From assembly GCA_963726825.1 (NCBI GenBank), contig CAVSDT010000002.1, positions 992,001 through 1,056,000 of the forward strand: a DNA stretch of 64,000 nucleotides, in the 5' to 3' direction. This DNA is from DATLGB01 sp963726825. Lineage in GTDB: Bacteria > Actinomycetota > Thermoleophilia > Solirubrobacterales > Solirubrobacteraceae. Below the pieces are notes generated by a model. That model saw nothing but the letters and a program-made list of their open reading frames with translations. It did no database searches and had not been told where the DNA came from. This document shows positions 35,618 to 44,003 of the stretch, in pieces. How positions within the stretch are numbered: the first letter of the stretch is position 1; every line of letters begins with the position of its first letter. Position numbers and translations under genes: made by a program.

Positions 35618-37108
35618 TCAGGCAGCGTAGGCCGTAGCCCGGCGGCCGCGCAGGTACCCGAACGCCTCTCGGAGCAGCGGCCGCTCCAGCCACCACGTCG
35701 CGGCGAGGCAGGCGCCGACGAACAGCGCGAGCTCCGCGAGGGCGAGCGGAAGCGACCGTCCGCCCGTCTCGGCGAGGCGCAGCAGGCCCACGAGCGCCGC
35801 CGCCGGCGCGCACGGGAGCAGGCCGCGCAGCGCGAAGCGGACGACGGCGAAGCCCGGGAACAGGCGCCGCACGTAGTGCACCCGGGCGGCCATCGCGGCG
35901 GCGACGACGATCCCCATCCCCGCGGCGAGCCCGCGCAGCTCGAACAGGAGCAGGCCGGGGATCACGGCGACGCAGAAGCTCACCAGGAGCACGACGGACA
36001 CCACCGCGGCGGGCCGCGTCTCGCCGCGGGCGCGGTAGAAGGCGCCCCAGTTGAAGGCGACGTGGTTGAGCGCGGCGAGGACGCCGAAGGCCTGCAGCAG
36101 GCCGATCGCGGACGTCCAGCGGTCCCCGAGCACGAAGTGGACGAGGTCCGGGGCGAACAGCGCGACGCCGAACCCGAAGGGCGCGCCCCACATCAGCGCG
36201 AGGCGATTGGACTTGATGAAGGCGTCGCGCAGCAGCTCCGTCTGGTCGCGCACGGCGCAGATCGCCGGGTACATCGTCTGCGTCACGACCTGATCGAGCC
36301 GGTCGGCGTACTGGGTCACCGTCGAGGCCAGGGTGATGGCGCCGACGCCGGCGAGGCCCAGCTTGGCCTGCCCGAGGAAGACCGCGCCGAACGCGACGAC
36401 CATGTCGGCCATCGTCGCGGCCAGCAGCGGCCACGAGAAGCGCGTGTAGCGCCCGAGCGCGGCGCGGTCGAAGCGCCAACGCAGCTTGAAGGGGGAGGCC
36501 CAGACCGCCGCTGCGGCGGCCGACCACGCGCCGGCGATCACGCCCGCCAGCAGGGCCCAGTACCCGGCCCCGGCCGCCGCCAGGGCGATCGAGACGATCG
36601 TCGTCACGATCGGCTCGACGGTCTGCAGCAGGCGCTGCTTGAGGAAGTCCAGCCGCCGGTAGAAGACCCACAGGGGCGACTGGAGCGCGAGGGCGGGCAT
36701 CACCAGCAGCGCCACGAAGCCCGGTGCGAGCAGGGCATGTTCGCCGTAGATCAGCGCGATCAGGGGCACGGCGGCGGCCAGGACCACGGTGAAGATGGCC
36801 GTCAGCAGCACCTCGAGGGTGAAGGCGCGCTGGAAGGCGAGCTCCTGGTCGGCCTCGTCCTGTTGCACGTAGCCGTCGGCGATCCCGACCTGCTTGAGCC
36901 ACAGCACGAGGCCCATCGACACGGTGAGCACGCCCCACAGGCCGAACTCGGCGGGGGTGAGGAACGCGACGACGACGAACCCGCGGGCGACGTTGATCGT
37001 GTTGACGCCGACGAGGAAGACGGCGTTGATCGCCGCGCCGCGCGCGGTGTGCTCGCGCAGGGTGCGGCCGGGCCGCAGGCGGAAGCGCCCGGGGGCCGAC
37101 CGGCCCAT
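35618..37108 (-). CDS. Polysaccharide flippase, Wzx/MVF-like (lipopolysaccharide biosynthesis family)
   Basis: The 496-residue protein has about 12-14 hydrophobic segments and the N-terminal pattern GAAINAVFLVGVNTINVARGFVV, AEFGLWGVLTVSMGL typical of oligosaccharide flippases such as those of the PST family. TQYADRLDQVVTQTMYPAI and GEHALLAPGFVALLVMPALA support WzxC-like membership. It would move a lipid-linked oligosaccharide to the outer face of the membrane. ATG at 37108 shares a base with the stop of the MBL-fold gene (TGATG). Confidence 0.88.
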   Translation of the reverse strand: MGRSAPGRFRLRPGRTLREHTARGAAINAVFLVGVNTINVARGFVVVAFLTPAEFGLWGVLTVSMGLVLWLKQVGIADGYVQQDEADQELAFQRAFTLEVLLTAIFTVVLAAAVPLIALIYGEHALLAPGFVALLVMPALALQSPLWVFYRRLDFLKQRLLQTVEPIVTTIVSIALAAAGAGYWALLAGVIAGAWSAAAAAVWASPFKLRWRFDRAALGRYTRFSWPLLAATMADMVVAFGAVFLGQAKLGLAGVGAITLASTVTQYADRLDQVVTQTMYPAICAVRDQTELLRDAFIKSNRLALMWGAPFGFGVALFAPDLVHFVLGDRWTSAIGLLQAFGVLAALNHVAFNWGAFYRARGETRPAAVVSVVLLVSFCVAVIPGLLLFELRGLAAGMGIVVAAAMAARVHYVRRLFPGFAVVRFALRGLLPCAPAAALVGLLRLAETGGRSLPLALAELALFVGACLAATWWLERPLLREAFGYLRGRRATAYAA

Positions 37109-38130
37109 CAGGGGGCGGTCCAGGTCACGACGGCGCCGGAGGCGTCCTCCGCCGCCTCGCCGCGCGAGGCGAGCAGGTCGAGGTGGCCGACGGCCTCCGA
37201 CAGCGTCAGGAGCGGTTGGGTCAGCGCGGTGTCGCCCCACAGGCGCCGGGCCACGGCGTGCGCCGTCAGCGGACCGTCCTCGCGCAGGGCCCTGAGGATC
37301 TTCGCGGCGCGCTTGTCGGTCGCGCGGTCACGGGAGTCGAGCAGCGGCGCGAGCTCGACGACGGGGTCGCCGTGGCCGCCGAGGACGACGGCGACGTCGG
37401 CCATCGCCCGCGTGGCCGCCAGCGACTCGCGGTAGCGCAGCAGCGGCTGGGGGCGGCCGGCGTCGGGGTCCCCGGACAGCCCGCCGAGGGGGCGCGAGAG
37501 GACCGGGTTCGACGAGATGTGCGACAGCACGTGGTCGCCGGCGAGCACCACCCCGGCGGCCGCGTCGTGGAAGATCGTGTCCGACGGGGAGTGACCGGGA
37601 CGGTGGTGGACGACCCACTCGCGACCGGCGAAGGCGAGGGTGTCGCCGTCGTGGAGCCGGCGGTCCACGCGGGCGCTGGAGCCGAGCCCGGCGAAGGCGC
37701 GTGCGATCGCCCGGATCGCGGTGACGAGCTCGTCGTCGATGCCGTGCCGACGCATCACCGCGGCCGTGAAGCCGTCGTCACGCGCCGCATGGGCGGCGTA
37801 GTCCTCGAGCACCGGCGCGAGCAGGTCCAGCGCGCACACCTCGGCGCCCGAGCGCGCCGCCACGATCCCCGCCAGGCCGAGGTGATCGGCGTGCTGATGG
37901 GTGATGACGAGCCGCTCGACGTCCTCCAGGCGCTTCCCGTGCGCGGCGAGGAGCGCGGTGAGCGCCTCGAGGCTCGTGCCCCAGTTGGGGCCGCAGTCGA
38001 CGAGCGTGAGCGGGTCGTCGTCGACCAGCACGCAGTTGACGGCCCCGACGGCGAACGGCGTCGGCACGCGGAGGAGGTGATACCCCGCGGCCGCGGCGTC
38101 CTGGACCCCCGGCGCCGCCGCCGGCGTCAT
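37108..38130 (-). CDS. Metallo-beta-lactamase fold hydrolase
   Basis: The 340-residue protein carries HQHADHLGL, a downstream His in HHRPGHSPSDT, Asp in LAGDHVL, and a final GGHGDPV, the full metal-ligand set of glyoxalase II-like MBL proteins. The C-terminal 80 residues are winged-helix-like (AKILRALREDGPLTAHAVARRLWG), the layout of LACTB2-like MBL proteins. It probably hydrolyses a thioester or phosphodiester; substrate unknown. It is coupled to the aminotransferase upstream by a 4 bp overlap. Confidence 0.85.
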   Translation of the reverse strand: MTPAAAPGVQDAAAAGYHLLRVPTPFAVGAVNCVLVDDDPLTLVDCGPNWGTSLEALTALLAAHGKRLEDVERLVITHQHADHLGLAGIVAARSGAEVCALDLLAPVLEDYAAHAARDDGFTAAVMRRHGIDDELVTAIRAIARAFAGLGSSARVDRRLHDGDTLAFAGREWVVHHRPGHSPSDTIFHDAAAGVVLAGDHVLSHISSNPVLSRPLGGLSGDPDAGRPQPLLRYRESLAATRAMADVAVVLGGHGDPVVELAPLLDSRDRATDKRAAKILRALREDGPLTAHAVARRLWGDTALTQPLLTLSEAVGHLDLLASRGEAAEDASGAVVTWTAP

Positions 38131-39248
38131 GTGCGCGAGCGAAGGAAGCGGTCGAACCGCTCGAGCGCGACGGGGAGGTCGCGACGGCCGAAGCCGAGCC
38201 GGAAGTGCGCGGAGCCGGGCTCGCCGTAGACGTCGCCCGGCATGATCAGGACGTCCTCCTCCGCGAGCAGGTCGCGGGCGAAGGCCTCCGCGGGGGAGCC
38301 GTCCGAAAGGCGCGGGTAGCCGATCGGGGCGCCGCGCGGACGCACCCACTCGAGCGTCCCGGCCCAGCGGGTGAAGAAGTCGTCGAGCAGGCGCAGGTTG
38401 GGCTCGACGATGGCGCGGGTGCGCTCCACGGTCGCGTCGAGCGACTCGAGCACGGCGATCGCCAGCAGCTCGCTCGGCGCGCTCGAGCAGACCGTCGTGT
38501 AGTCACGGACCGCGGCGATGCGGCGCAGGGTCTGCCGGTCGCGCCCGGCGAGCCAGCCGACGCGCAGCCCGGGCGCGGCGAACGTCTTGCTCATCACGCC
38601 GAGCGAGAGGCCCTGCCGGGCGCACTCCGCGGCGGCGGGCAGCATGAGCGCCGGGGCGTGCTCGCCCCAGCGGTAGACCTCGTCGGAGAAGAGCTCGACG
38701 CCGGCCTCGTCGCAGAGCGCGACCAGTCCCGCCCACGTCTCGGGGTCCGGGTGCGCGCCCGTGGGGTTGTGCGGGAAGTTGACGACGACGGAGCGCGTGT
38801 CGGGGCGCAGGGCGGCCCGCAGCTCGTCGAGGTCCAGCGCCCAGCCGTCCTCGTGATGGAGCGCGACGGTGGTGATGTCGGCACCCATCGTGCGCGCGAT
38901 CTCGTGCAGCGCCTGGTAGGCGGGCCACACGACGACGGCGTGGTCACCAGGGGAGAAGGTCGCGTTCGCCCAGGCGAAGATCGCCTCCTGGGCACCGGTG
39001 AACACGATCACGTCCTCGGGCTCGAGGTCGTCGTAGAGCGCCGCGATCGCCCGGCGCAGCCGCGGGTGGCCGTGCGCCTCGGTGTAGGAGAGGGTCAGCG
39101 TCTCCCACTCCGCGCGCAGGTCAGGACTGGCGAGGGCGAGGATCTCGGCCATCGAGGGCGCCTGCACGTCGGACGCACACGCGTCCAGCGGCGCGCCGCG
39201 CTCGTGGTCGATGAACCAGCGTTCGAGCTCGAAGGGTGGCAGCTTCAC
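38127..39248 (-). CDS. PLP-dependent class I/II aminotransferase
   Basis: The 373-residue fold-type I enzyme has VFTGAQEAIFAWANATFSPGD, NFPHNPTGAHPD, LFSDEVYRWGEH with the PLP-contacting Asp-Tyr, and MSKTFAAPGLRVGW with the Schiff-base Lys. Overall it resembles aspartate/aromatic aminotransferase-like enzymes of uncertain substrate. GTG at 39248 overlaps the phosphomannomutase stop (GTGA). Whether it aminates a sugar-nucleotide is doubtful, since those enzymes form a different (DegT) family. Confidence 0.87.
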   Translation of the reverse strand: MKLPPFELERWFIDHERGAPLDACASDVQAPSMAEILALASPDLRAEWETLTLSYTEAHGHPRLRRAIAALYDDLEPEDVIVFTGAQEAIFAWANATFSPGDHAVVVWPAYQALHEIARTMGADITTVALHHEDGWALDLDELRAALRPDTRSVVVNFPHNPTGAHPDPETWAGLVALCDEAGVELFSDEVYRWGEHAPALMLPAAAECARQGLSLGVMSKTFAAPGLRVGWLAGRDRQTLRRIAAVRDYTTVCSSAPSELLAIAVLESLDATVERTRAIVEPNLRLLDDFFTRWAGTLEWVRPRGAPIGYPRLSDGSPAEAFARDLLAEEDVLIMPGDVYGEPGSAHFRLGFGRRDLPVALERFDRFLRSRT

Positions 39249-40624
39249 GAGGCGCGGATGAGCTCCAGCACCGCGTCGCGTTTGGCCTGCATGTCGGCCT
39301 CGGACACGAGGCTCTCGAGGTTCAGCCGCAGCAGCGGCTCGGTGTTGGAGGACCGCACGTTGAAGTGCCAGTCCTCGAAGTCGAGCGAGATGCCGTCGAG
39401 CCGGGTGATCTGCGCGCCGTCGCCGTAGGCCGCCTCGATCGCCCGCATGCGGTCGGCGGCGTCGGCCACCTCCGAGTTGATCTCGCCGGAGATGAAGTAC
39501 CGCGTGCGGTAGGCGTCGACGAGCGCGGAGAGCTTGGCGTCCTTCTCCGCGAGCAGCTCGAGCACGAGCAGCGCGGGGATGGTGCCGGAGTCCGCGTTGT
39601 AGAAGTCGGCGAAGTAGTAGTGGCCGGAGACCTCGCCGCCGAAGACGCCGCCCTCGTCGCGCATGCGGGTCTTGAAGAACGCATGGCCGACGCGGTTGAC
39701 GTGCGCGGTGCCGCCGCAACGCGCGACGGTGTCGGGCACCGCGCGGGAGGCGCGGACGTCGTAGAGGATGTCGGCGCCGGGGTGCTTGGCGAGGACGGAC
39801 TCCGCGAGGAGCGCGGTGAGGAAGTCGCCGTCGACGAAGCGGCCCTGGTCGTCGATGAAGAAGCAGCGGTCGGCGTCCCCGTCCCAGGCGATGCCGAGGT
39901 CGGCCCCCGTCGCGCGGACCGCGTCCATGATGAACTGCCGGTTCTCGGGCAGGAGCGGGTTCGGCTCGTGGTCGGGGAACTCGCCGTCCGGGACCCAGTA
40001 GTGGGTCTCGAGCTCGATCGGCAACCGGTCCAGGATCGGGCCGATCATCGCGCCCGCCATGCCGTTGCCGCCGTCGACGACGACCTTCAGCGGCTGGAGC
40101 GCCGCGACGTCGATCATCCCGAGCACCTTGTCCTGGAACTCGGCGACGACGTCGACGTCCTCGGCGTCGCCGCCGCCCGGCGCATCGCCGAGCCCGGTCT
40201 CGATGAGCCGGCGCATGTCCTGCAGGCCGCGGTCACCGGAGAGCGCGAGGGCGCCACGCTCGACGAGCTTGGCTCCCGTGTAGGCCTTCGGGTTGTGCGA
40301 GGCGGTGCACATGAGGCCGCCGTCGAGGTCGCGCGAGCCGACGAGGAAGTACAGCTGCTCCGTGCCGACCATGCCGGCGTCGAGCACGTGCGCGCCCTCG
40401 GCGATCATGCCGTCGCGGTAGCGGCCGGCCAGCTCCGGGGCGGTCAGACGCATGTCGCGGCCGAGGCCCAGGCGCAGCGCGGCGGCGTCCTTCCCGGACA
40501 GGTCCGCGATGGTGCGGACGAAGGCCCGGCCGACCGTGAAGGCGGTGTCCCCGTCGATCTGGTCCCCGTAGAGGCCACGGACGTCATAGGCCTTGAAGAT
40601 CTCGGGGAGGACGGTCGGCGGCAT
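39245..40624 (-). CDS. manB: Phosphomannomutase/phosphoglucomutase
   Basis: The 459-residue alpha-D-phosphohexomutase has KAYDVRG at the N-terminus, the phosphoserine loop TASHNPKAYTGAK, metal loop DGDADR, sugar-binding GEVSGHYYF and phosphate-binding RSSNTEPLLRLN. It interconverts hexose 6- and 1-phosphates for GDP-mannose or UDP-glucose synthesis. It is the first gene of a minus-strand run (mutase, aminotransferase, MBL protein, flippase, cysDNC) with start/stop overlaps down to the flippase. A TATCCT box lies 9 nt from the ATG. The symbol reflects family, not proven substrate. Confidence 0.92.
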   Translation of the reverse strand: MPPTVLPEIFKAYDVRGLYGDQIDGDTAFTVGRAFVRTIADLSGKDAAALRLGLGRDMRLTAPELAGRYRDGMIAEGAHVLDAGMVGTEQLYFLVGSRDLDGGLMCTASHNPKAYTGAKLVERGALALSGDRGLQDMRRLIETGLGDAPGGGDAEDVDVVAEFQDKVLGMIDVAALQPLKVVVDGGNGMAGAMIGPILDRLPIELETHYWVPDGEFPDHEPNPLLPENRQFIMDAVRATGADLGIAWDGDADRCFFIDDQGRFVDGDFLTALLAESVLAKHPGADILYDVRASRAVPDTVARCGGTAHVNRVGHAFFKTRMRDEGGVFGGEVSGHYYFADFYNADSGTIPALLVLELLAEKDAKLSALVDAYRTRYFISGEINSEVADAADRMRAIEAAYGDGAQITRLDGISLDFEDWHFNVRSSNTEPLLRLNLESLVSEADMQAKRDAVLELIRAS

Positions 40625-40632
40625 GAAGGCGG

Positions 40633-40639
40633 CAGGATA
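40633..40639. promoter_or_regulatory. Overlapping divergent -10-like boxes
   Basis: Minus-strand TATCCT (40639-40634) is 9 nt from the mutase ATG; plus-strand CAGGAT (40633-40638) is 7 nt from the GT4 GTG at 40646. The 21 bp between the start codons leaves no room for separate elements. Confidence 0.3.
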
Positions 40640-40645
40640 CGGGGG

Positions 40646-41830
40646 GTGCGGGCACTGCTGGTCGCCAACCGATACCCGCCCGCCGGCGCCGGCGGGTACG
40701 AGCGCATCTGCGCCGCGACCGCTCGCGCCCTGCGTGCGGCGTCGCACGACGCCTGCGTCCTGACTACCCGGGGCGGTGCCGCTGACAACACCCGGGACCC
40801 GGCGGTGCGCCGGGAACTGCGCTGGTACGCGGAGCCGGGCGGGTTCGCCACCCCGCCGTGGCGGGAGCGCCTGCGGCTCGAGCGCGCCAACGCCGCGGTG
40901 CTGGGCGCCGCGCTCGACGGCGTCGACGTCGTCTGCTGGTGGGGGATGGGAGGCATGTCGCTGTCCCTCATCGAGCTGGCGCGCCGGGCGGGGGTGCCGG
41001 CGGTCGGGGTCGTCGGGGACGGCTGGATGGCCTACGGGCCGCAGGCGGACGCGTGGACCCGCGGCTGGGCGCGGGCGCCGGCCCCTGCGGCGGCCGCCGC
41101 GGCGTGGGCGACGGGCGTGCCGACCCGGCTGCGGCTCGGCGCCGGCGCGCGCTGGCTGTTCATCGCCGAGGCGGTGCGCGAACGGGCGCTGGCCGCCGGC
41201 CACGAGCTCCCGGACACGGGGATCGCGCACCCGGGCGTCGACCCGGCCACGTTCCCGCCCGCCGCTCCCGCCCCGCACTGGGGCGGTCGGCTCGCCTACG
41301 TGGGGCGGGTGGAGCCGCGCAAGGGCGTCGCGGTGGCGCTGCAGGCGCTCGCCGGGCTGCCCGACGCCGTGCTGACCGTCGACGGGCCGGTGCAGGACGG
41401 CTACGACGCCGAGCTGCGGGCCGCGGCGGCGACGCTCGGGGTGTCGGAGCGCGTGTCCTTCGTGCGGTCGGCGCCGGATGCGGTCGCGGCCGCCTACGCG
41501 GCCGCCGACGCGGTCCTGTTCCCCGTCACGTGGGCCGAGCCGTGGGGGCTCGTCCCGCTGGAGGCGATGGCCGTCGGGCGCCCGGTGGTCGCGACGGGCA
41601 CGGGCGGGTCGGCGGAGTACCTGCGCGACGGCGAGAACGCGCTGGTGGTGGCGCCGGGTGACGCCGACGCGCTCGCGGGCGCCGTGCGGCGGCTGGCCGG
41701 GGACGCGGCGTTGCGGGCGCGGCTCGTCGCCGGGGGGCGGGCGACGGCGGCGCGCTACTCGGCCGCGGCGTTCGAGGCCGCGGTGGTCGCGGCGCTGGAG
41801 GCCGCGGCAGCCGGGGGTGGCGGAGGTTGA
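40646..41830 (+). CDS. GT4 family glycosyltransferase
   Basis: The 394-residue GT-B enzyme starts VRALLVANRYPPAGAGGYERI, has VGVVGDGWMAYGP, a donor domain opening LAYVGRVEPRKGVAVALQAL and the motif WAEPWGLVPLEAMAVGRPVVATG. Its last five glycine codons and its TGA stop are contributed by a 56 bp palindromic repeat. The GTG at 40646 is the only start compatible with the 21 bp gap to the divergent mutase gene. Confidence 0.87.
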   Translation: MRALLVANRYPPAGAGGYERICAATARALRAASHDACVLTTRGGAADNTRDPAVRRELRWYAEPGGFATPPWRERLRLERANAAVLGAALDGVDVVCWWGMGGMSLSLIELARRAGVPAVGVVGDGWMAYGPQADAWTRGWARAPAPAAAAAAWATGVPTRLRLGAGARWLFIAEAVRERALAAGHELPDTGIAHPGVDPATFPPAAPAPHWGGRLAYVGRVEPRKGVAVALQALAGLPDAVLTVDGPVQDGYDAELRAAAATLGVSERVSFVRSAPDAVAAAYAAADAVLFPVTWAEPWGLVPLEAMAVGRPVVATGTGGSAEYLRDGENALVVAPGDADALAGAVRRLAGDAALRARLVAGGRATAARYSAAAFEAAVVAALEAAAAGGGGG

Positions 41831-41866
41831 CCGCACCAGGTCCGGTCGACCTCCGCCACCCCCCGG
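41811..41866. repeat. GGTGGCGGAGGT palindrome, copy A
   Basis: Left arm 41813-41833 and right arm 41843-41863 form a 21 bp stem with one G-T type mismatch and a 9 nt loop (CACCAGGTC). It lies between the convergent GT4 and GAF-SpoIIE genes, includes the GT4 stop codon, and may work as a two-way terminator. Related copies are at 45187-45235 and 53743-53791. Confidence 0.88.
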
Positions 41867-41869
41867 GGG

Positions 41870-43207
41870 CTAGTCGCGCTGGATCACGAGCAGGGCCACG
41901 TCGTCGGGCCCCGGGACGGGCCGCAGCGCCTGGAGCTCCGCCGCCACGACGGCCTCCGGGTCGCCCCAGGCGGCCTCGCACACCACGCGCAGCTGCTCGT
42001 AGCGCTCCGTCGTCCCCCGGCGCTCCTCGACGAGGCCGTCGGAGTAGAGGACGATCCCGTCGCCCCGTTCGAGGGTCGTGCGGCGGATCGCGAACGGCGT
42101 GCGGGGCGGCAGGGCGGCGAGCACCGGGTTCTCGGAGGCCCGGTCGAGCAGGGCCTGCCCGCGGCGCACGACGAGCGGCGGCGGGTGGCCCGCGCTGGCC
42201 CACTGCAGCTCGCCCGAGTCGAGGTCGAGCACGCCGCAGACGACGCTCGAGTAGGCGAGCGCGTCACGCACGTTGGCGAGGTCGTTGAGGCGCTCGATCG
42301 CGGCACTCGGGTCCATGTCCTCGAGCAGCCGGGTCTGGTAGGCGGTGCGCAGCCGGCCGGCCGCGGCGGCCGCCTCGAGGCCGTGGCCCACGACGTCGCC
42401 GAGCCCGAACGCCACGCGCCGCCCGCCCGGGAGGCGCAGCACGTCGTACCAGTCGCCGCCCACGATCGTCTCGGCCGGGCGGTAGGCGGCAGCGAGGCGC
42501 ACCCCCTCGATCTCCGGCAGGGCATCGGGGAGCAGCGCCTGCTGCAGCATCTGCGACGTGCGCCGCTCGCGCGCCGCGAGCTCCTCGGCGCGCTTCCAGG
42601 CCAGCCGGGCCTCCAGCAGCGCCTCGGCGGTGGCGGCGAGATCGGCCAACGTCTCGACCTCGCTCTCGGTCCAGGCGCGCGGGGCGAACTCGAGCGCGCA
42701 CAGGGCACCCACCGCCTCGCCCTCCGCGTGCAGGGGGACCCCGGCGTAGGCGCGCACGCGCAGGTCGGTGACCGCGCCGTGCTCGGGGCCGACGCGATCA
42801 TCGGCTGCCGTGTCATCGAGGACGAGCGGGGCGTCGGTCGCGGCGACGTTCTGGCAGATCGACTGCCCGATCGGCGTGGAGCGGACGTCGACGAGGCCGG
42901 CGTCCGTCAGCCCGGACTCGCCGAGGAAGTGCTGGGCGTCGCCCTGATGGACGAGCGAGACGAGGGCGACGCGACTGCCGAGCAGCCGCCCGGCGAGCGC
43001 GGCGAGGCGGTCGAAGTCGGCGTTGGGGTCCGTCCCCAGCAGGGTGAGGACGCGCTGCAGGTGATCGCGCGGCAGCGACGGGTCGCCCGACAGGTCGAGG
43101 CCGTCGGCGTGCGACGGCCGCTCGTGACGGATCGCCTCCCGGTCGTGCAGACGGCCGGCGCGCTCGAAGCGGGAGGGCTCGTCTCGGGGTTCGTCGGCTG
43201 GCGCCAC
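41870..43207 (-). CDS. GAF domain-containing PP2C/SpoIIE-type protein phosphatase
   Basis: The 445-residue protein has a GAF sensor domain (about 70-205; LGSRVALVSLVHQ, AYAGVPLHAEGEAVGALC), a short helical linker (ARLAWKRAEELAARERR) and a SpoIIE phosphatase domain with metal-site motifs GGDWYDVL, GLGDVVGHGLEAA, ASAGHPPPL and YSDGLVEER. Such proteins dephosphorylate anti-anti-sigma factors in stress or surface-sensing pathways. No partner-switching antagonist is encoded nearby. GTG at 43207 is exactly 7 nt from a TAGGCT box. Confidence 0.9.
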   Translation of the reverse strand: MAPADEPRDEPSRFERAGRLHDREAIRHERPSHADGLDLSGDPSLPRDHLQRVLTLLGTDPNADFDRLAALAGRLLGSRVALVSLVHQGDAQHFLGESGLTDAGLVDVRSTPIGQSICQNVAATDAPLVLDDTAADDRVGPEHGAVTDLRVRAYAGVPLHAEGEAVGALCALEFAPRAWTESEVETLADLAATAEALLEARLAWKRAEELAARERRTSQMLQQALLPDALPEIEGVRLAAAYRPAETIVGGDWYDVLRLPGGRRVAFGLGDVVGHGLEAAAAAGRLRTAYQTRLLEDMDPSAAIERLNDLANVRDALAYSSVVCGVLDLDSGELQWASAGHPPPLVVRRGQALLDRASENPVLAALPPRTPFAIRRTTLERGDGIVLYSDGLVEERRGTTERYEQLRVVCEAAWGDPEAVVAAELQALRPVPGPDDVALLVIQRD

Positions 43208-43214
43208 TGCGGCG

Positions 43215-43240
43215 AGCCTACCCCTCGGCGGCCGTAGGCT
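43215..43240. promoter_or_regulatory. Inverted pair of TAGGCT -10 boxes
   Basis: Minus TAGGCT (43220-43215) and plus TAGGCT (43235-43240) are a perfect inverted pair 14 bp apart, each exactly 7 nt from a GTG start (43207 minus, 43248 plus). Confidence 0.55.
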
Positions 43241-43247
43241 GCCGCGG

Positions 43248-44003
43248 GTGCCAGCGGCCCGTCCGGACTCGAAGGTGGTCGTCGTGATGCCCGCGCGCAA
43301 CGCGGCCCTGACGCTCGTGCGGACCGTCAACGCCATCCCCGCCGACTGGGTGGACGAGATCATCCTCGTCGACGACGGCTCGACCGACGACACGGTGGCG
43401 CTGGCCCGCACCCTCCCGCAGCTCCAGGTCGTCTGGCACCCGCACAACGTCGGCTACGGCGGCAACCAGAAGACGTGCTACCTCCAGGCGCTGCAGTCGG
43501 AGGCCGACGTCGTGGTGATGCTCCACCCCGACGGCCAGTACGAGCCGACGCTGATCCCCAAGATGGTCGCCCCGATCCTCGACGGCCGGGCAGACCTCGT
43601 CCTCGGATCGCGCTTCCTGACCCCCGGCGGCCCGCTCGCGGGCGGCATGCCGCGCTGGAAGTACCTGGCCAACCGGACGCTCACCGCGGTCGAGAACCGG
43701 GTGCTGCACACGGACTTCGCCGAGCTGCACACGGGCTACCGGGCCTACTCGCGCGGGCTGCTGCTCGACGTGCCGTGGCTGCGCAACGCCCTGGACTTCT
43801 CCTTCGACTCCGAGCTGCTCTTCCAGGCCGTGCACCTCGGGTTCCGGGTGGTGGAGGTGCCGTGCTCGACGATCTACGCCGACGACGACTCCAACGTCTC
43901 GCTGCGCCAGGGCATCGTCTACGGGGCCAAGACCCTGTGGCAGGCGGGCCGGCTGGTCGGCCACCGCCACGGCGTCTGGCGCTCGCGGAAGTACCAGCCG
44001 TGA
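43248..44003 (+). CDS. GT2 family glycosyltransferase
   Basis: The 251-residue cytosolic GT2 enzyme has VVVVMPARNAALTLV, DDGSTDDT, HNVGYGGNQKTCY, and the metal site HPDGQYEP in place of the usual DADGQ, that is His where the first Asp is common. TGYRAYSRG and DFSFDSELLFQA fit polyprenyl-phosphate-sugar-synthase-like proteins, but no membrane helices follow. It is coupled (GTGA) to the methyltransferase downstream. Confidence 0.87.
   Translation: MPAARPDSKVVVVMPARNAALTLVRTVNAIPADWVDEIILVDDGSTDDTVALARTLPQLQVVWHPHNVGYGGNQKTCYLQALQSEADVVVMLHPDGQYEPTLIPKMVAPILDGRADLVLGSRFLTPGGPLAGGMPRWKYLANRTLTAVENRVLHTDFAELHTGYRAYSRGLLLDVPWLRNALDFSFDSELLFQAVHLGFRVVEVPCSTIYADDDSNVSLRQGIVYGAKTLWQAGRLVGHRHGVWRSRKYQP

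Noticed and set aside
35075..37435. 786-codon plus-strand open frame opposite cysD and the flippase
   Set aside because: Composition is dominated by Arg, Gly, Glu and Gln with no domain; the minus-strand genes are clear.
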